Shown here piece after piece: positions 5,876-7,667 of a stretch of 7,667 nucleotides of DNA. The notes beneath the pieces were generated by a model. That model made no database searches and was not told where the DNA came from. It saw only the letters and a list, made by a program, of their open reading frames with translations. The translations under genes were made by a program, and so were the position numbers. This DNA comes from CAZJRQ01 sp964548535. Its GTDB lineage: Bacteria > Bacillota > Clostridia > Oscillospirales > Ruminococcaceae. The stretch is taken from positions 1 through 7,667 of the forward strand of contig CAZJRQ010000058.1 in NCBI GenBank assembly GCA_964548535.1. Direction: 5' to 3'. The first letter of the stretch is position 1; each line of letters begins with the position of its first letter.

Positions 5876-6655
5876 ATGAATAGTGATATCAAAAATTTCA
5901 GAATTTCTCATACAGAAGAAGAAAAAAAATATGAAATGCCAAACCCTTGTGAAGAGAGTGAAAAGGCGTTAGAAGTAATTTCAAAAGATAATATAAAAGC
6001 ACAGTATGATTTTATAAGTATAGTAGTAGTGTCATTTGTATTTTTAGTAGTATCTGCAATTTTCATAGTGTTTACAAGCAGCCAAAGATTTGGTGATGAG
6101 GGCAATCAATTCTCACTAAAAAGATTATTTTCAGGTGACTATACAAGAGAAATGCAGTCGAGATATGAAAGCACAATCCCCTTTCCAGAGCAAATAACAT
6201 GGCTAAATCAAAGAATATCCTTTGTGTATGGAGTGGGAAATAAAATTGATAAAGTTCAAGAGGATTTACCTCAAATAAGTGTAGATGAAATAGGACCAAA
6301 TAATAATCACGATGAAAATGTAATAACATCAGCAACTACACAAGAGGAAGAAGATAAAGAAACAAAAGCAAAAAAAGATGATGAAGAAAAAGTAACCAAA
6401 GAATACGCAACAACCTATAGAAAAGAAACTAGTCTGACAACTAGTTCAACAACGACCACGACAAAAATAGATGAAGTGACAAATAATGATGCACCAAATG
6501 CAACAAAAACAGTAACATATCCGCCAGAAACGACAATAGCAACTACAACACCGAAGGAAACCGAACCACCAGCGACAAATCCTACGACAACAAAGGCACC
6601 TCAAACAACGCCTGAATCAGAGCCAGTCACAGAAGAGCCAGAAAATCAGGAGTAG
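5876..6655 (+). CDS. membrane-anchored protein with a DHHW-like N-terminal region and a Thr-rich tail
   Basis: The 259-residue product has a charged cytoplasmic segment (1-45), one membrane helix (about 46-68) and an outer region. Residues about 77-126 (FSLKRLFSGDYTREMQSRYE, then PFPEQITWLNQRISFVYG) resemble the start of DHHW proteins, SGNH-like partners commonly encoded beside MBOAT genes. DHHW proteins as I know them continue for a further 200 or more residues with catalytic motifs. Here that part is absent, and from about 145 the chain is Glu/Lys-rich and then Thr/Pro/Glu-rich (TTSSTTTTT, PPETTIATTTPKETEPP) to the end. No LPxTG anchor is seen. ATG at 5876 follows AAGAGG (5865-5870), 14 bases after the MBOAT stop, so the two are co-translated. 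The DHHW link rests on by-eye similarity of about 50 residues. The tail resembles a secreted linker and could be glycosylated. Confidence 0.72.
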   Translation: MNSDIKNFRISHTEEEKKYEMPNPCEESEKALEVISKDNIKAQYDFISIVVVSFVFLVVSAIFIVFTSSQRFGDEGNQFSLKRLFSGDYTREMQSRYESTIPFPEQITWLNQRISFVYGVGNKIDKVQEDLPQISVDEIGPNNNHDENVITSATTQEEEDKETKAKKDDEEKVTKEYATTYRKETSLTTSSTTTTTKIDEVTNNDAPNATKTVTYPPETTIATTTPKETEPPATNPTTTKAPQTTPESEPVTEEPENQE

Positions 6656-6664
6656 TGATAAATT

Positions 6665-7663
6665 TTGAAACATCAACCTCAAAGAGAAACTAATCCGTTC
6701 GAATTTTCAGACGATAATAAAAGATATCACACCTATAATTATTATCTAAAGCATAAATTCGGACAGAAAGTATTCAAAGTTCCGCTGAATATAGACCTAG
6801 GCTGTCCAAATCGTGATGGCATAAAAGGACAAGGTGGCTGTATATTTTGTTCAGCCAAAATGAGCGGAGATTTTGCCGGAAATCCGTGTGATGATATCTC
6901 AGTTCAGTTTAATGAAATTGTTGAAAAAATGCACCACAAGTGGGGTAAAGCGCATAAATATATCCCATATTTTCAAGCTGGTTCAAACACCTATGGCGAT
7001 GTAAAAATGCTGAAAGAAATGTTCGAGCATTCGCTGTCATTTGATAATGTAGTAGGATTAAGCATAGCCACAAGAGCAGATTGTATATCCGAAGAAATAG
7101 CAAATATGCTGGAAGAAATCTCGAAAAAAACCTATCTAGTAGTAGAGCTGGGACTTCAAAGTATACATGATAAAACAGCCAAAAAATGCAACAGATGTCA
7201 TAGTTACGCAGATTTTCTATACGGCTTTAATCTGTTAAAAGAGCGCGGAATAAATATCTGTATACATATAATAAATGGACTTCCAGGTGAAGACAAAAAA
7301 ATGATGTTAGAAACCGCAAAAGCGTGTGCAGATTTAGGAATACACAGCATAAAAATACATCTCTTGCACGTAATAAAAGGCACAGAGCTTGCGAAAATGT
7401 ATGAAAATAAAGAGTTTAAAACTTTAGAAATGGACGAGTATATAGATATAGTTTGTCACCAAATAGAACTAATGCCAAAAGAAGTAATAATACAAAGAGT
7501 AACCGGCGACGGTGCAAAAGAAGACCTAATAGCCCCCAAATGGAGCACAAACAAATTCGACGTAATGAACGGAATAGACAAACAACTAAAAAACAAAAAC
7601 ACCCACCAGGGTGTCCTAGCGCGGACGGCGCAATACGCATTATCGCTCGTGCCTCGCTCGTGA
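6665..7663 (+). CDS. radical SAM protein of the YhcC/YtqA family (TIGR01212-like)
   Basis: The 332-residue product carries the family's cluster-binding pattern in CPNRDGIKGQGGCIFC: Cys47, Cys59 and Cys62 (CX11CX2C) would hold the [4Fe-4S] cluster that cleaves S-adenosylmethionine. Other family blocks are YFQAGSNTYG (102-111), GLSIATRADC (131-140), ELGLQSIHDKT (161-171), HIINGLPGE (201-209), KIHLLHVIKGT (230-240) and QRVTGDG (277-283). The biochemical role of this family is, to my knowledge, not settled. The start is TTG at 6665; AGGAG (6648-6652) lies in the last codons of the previous gene, 12 bases away, so translation may be coupled. The usual C-terminus (NTHQG, 312-316) is followed by 16 residues encoded mostly by the GC-rich repeat, which also supplies the stop at 7661-7663. 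The first 316 residues are a complete family protein. Confidence 0.92.
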   Translation: MKHQPQRETNPFEFSDDNKRYHTYNYYLKHKFGQKVFKVPLNIDLGCPNRDGIKGQGGCIFCSAKMSGDFAGNPCDDISVQFNEIVEKMHHKWGKAHKYIPYFQAGSNTYGDVKMLKEMFEHSLSFDNVVGLSIATRADCISEEIANMLEEISKKTYLVVELGLQSIHDKTAKKCNRCHSYADFLYGFNLLKERGINICIHIINGLPGEDKKMMLETAKACADLGIHSIKIHLLHVIKGTELAKMYENKEFKTLEMDEYIDIVCHQIELMPKEVIIQRVTGDGAKEDLIAPKWSTNKFDVMNGIDKQLKNKNTHQGVLARTAQYALSLVPRS

Positions 7664-7667
7664 TTGG
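7621..7667. repeat. 47-bp direct repeat, right copy, running into the radical SAM gene
   Basis: This copy is identical to 1-47. It encodes the final residues of the radical SAM protein from Arg320 on and its TGA stop (7661-7663). The high-GC character seems to start a little earlier, near 7613, directly after the NTHQG codons, which suggests the repeat unit begins there. The left copy cannot be followed upstream because the window starts inside it. Confidence 0.95.

Noticed and set aside
7416..7640. Minus-strand frame rich in Leu near the right end
   Set aside because: It is antisense to conserved radical SAM motifs and has no ribosome site; its composition reflects the complementary AT-rich codons.
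1..7667. Complete small plasmid or phage-like circle
   Set aside because: The terminal match would allow a circle, but there is no replication, partition, mobilisation, capsid or recombinase gene, and all genes look chromosomal. Kept only as an assembly question.

Overview
The window looks like AT-rich chromosomal DNA from an anaerobic Gram-positive bacterium, most likely Clostridia close to Ruminococcus (Oscillospiraceae). The basis is low GC in the genes, strong AGGAGG-type ribosome sites, four TTG starts among seven genes, hairpin-plus-T-run terminators, and the families present: an ECF sigma factor with a membrane partner, an HtrA protease with an Asn-rich N-terminus, a MBOAT protein next to a DHHW-like protein, and a YhcC/YtqA-type radical SAM protein. 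This assignment is inference; there is no rRNA or other marker gene.

Layout. Positions 1-389 hold no convincing gene. The first ~210 bases are much richer in GC than the rest, contain small repeats and hairpins, and end in a strong terminator (213-250). Bases 1-47 are repeated exactly at 7621-7667, so the window begins and ends on the same sequence. A sigma factor gene (390-926) and a single-pass membrane protein, probably its anti-sigma partner (928-1422), form a tight operon closed by a terminator. An HtrA-type serine protease (1710-3161) is transcribed alone. Converging on it from the minus strand is an NAD-dependent epimerase/dehydratase-like protein (3324-4250), and the two are separated by back-to-back terminators. 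From a divergent promoter region (4298-4419) runs a three-gene plus-strand operon: an AlgI/DltB-like MBOAT membrane protein (4482-5861), a membrane-anchored protein resembling only the N-terminal part of DHHW proteins (5876-6655), and a radical SAM protein (6665-7663).

Most notable. The MBOAT protein keeps the family fold and many family motifs, but the two conserved histidines appear to be replaced (Asn273 and Tyr310). Its neighbour keeps the DHHW-type N-terminal region but has a Thr/Glu/Pro-rich tail where the presumed catalytic part should be. Both partners of a normal exopolymer O-acylation module therefore seem to have lost their chemistry while their reading frames stay intact. This could be a repurposed non-catalytic membrane complex, or a decaying module. 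Separately, the GC-rich repeat runs into the 3' end of the radical SAM gene and supplies its last codons and stop.

No transposase, integrase, replication gene, CRISPR array, tRNA or rRNA was recognised. All family assignments come from reading motifs by eye; no database search was run.
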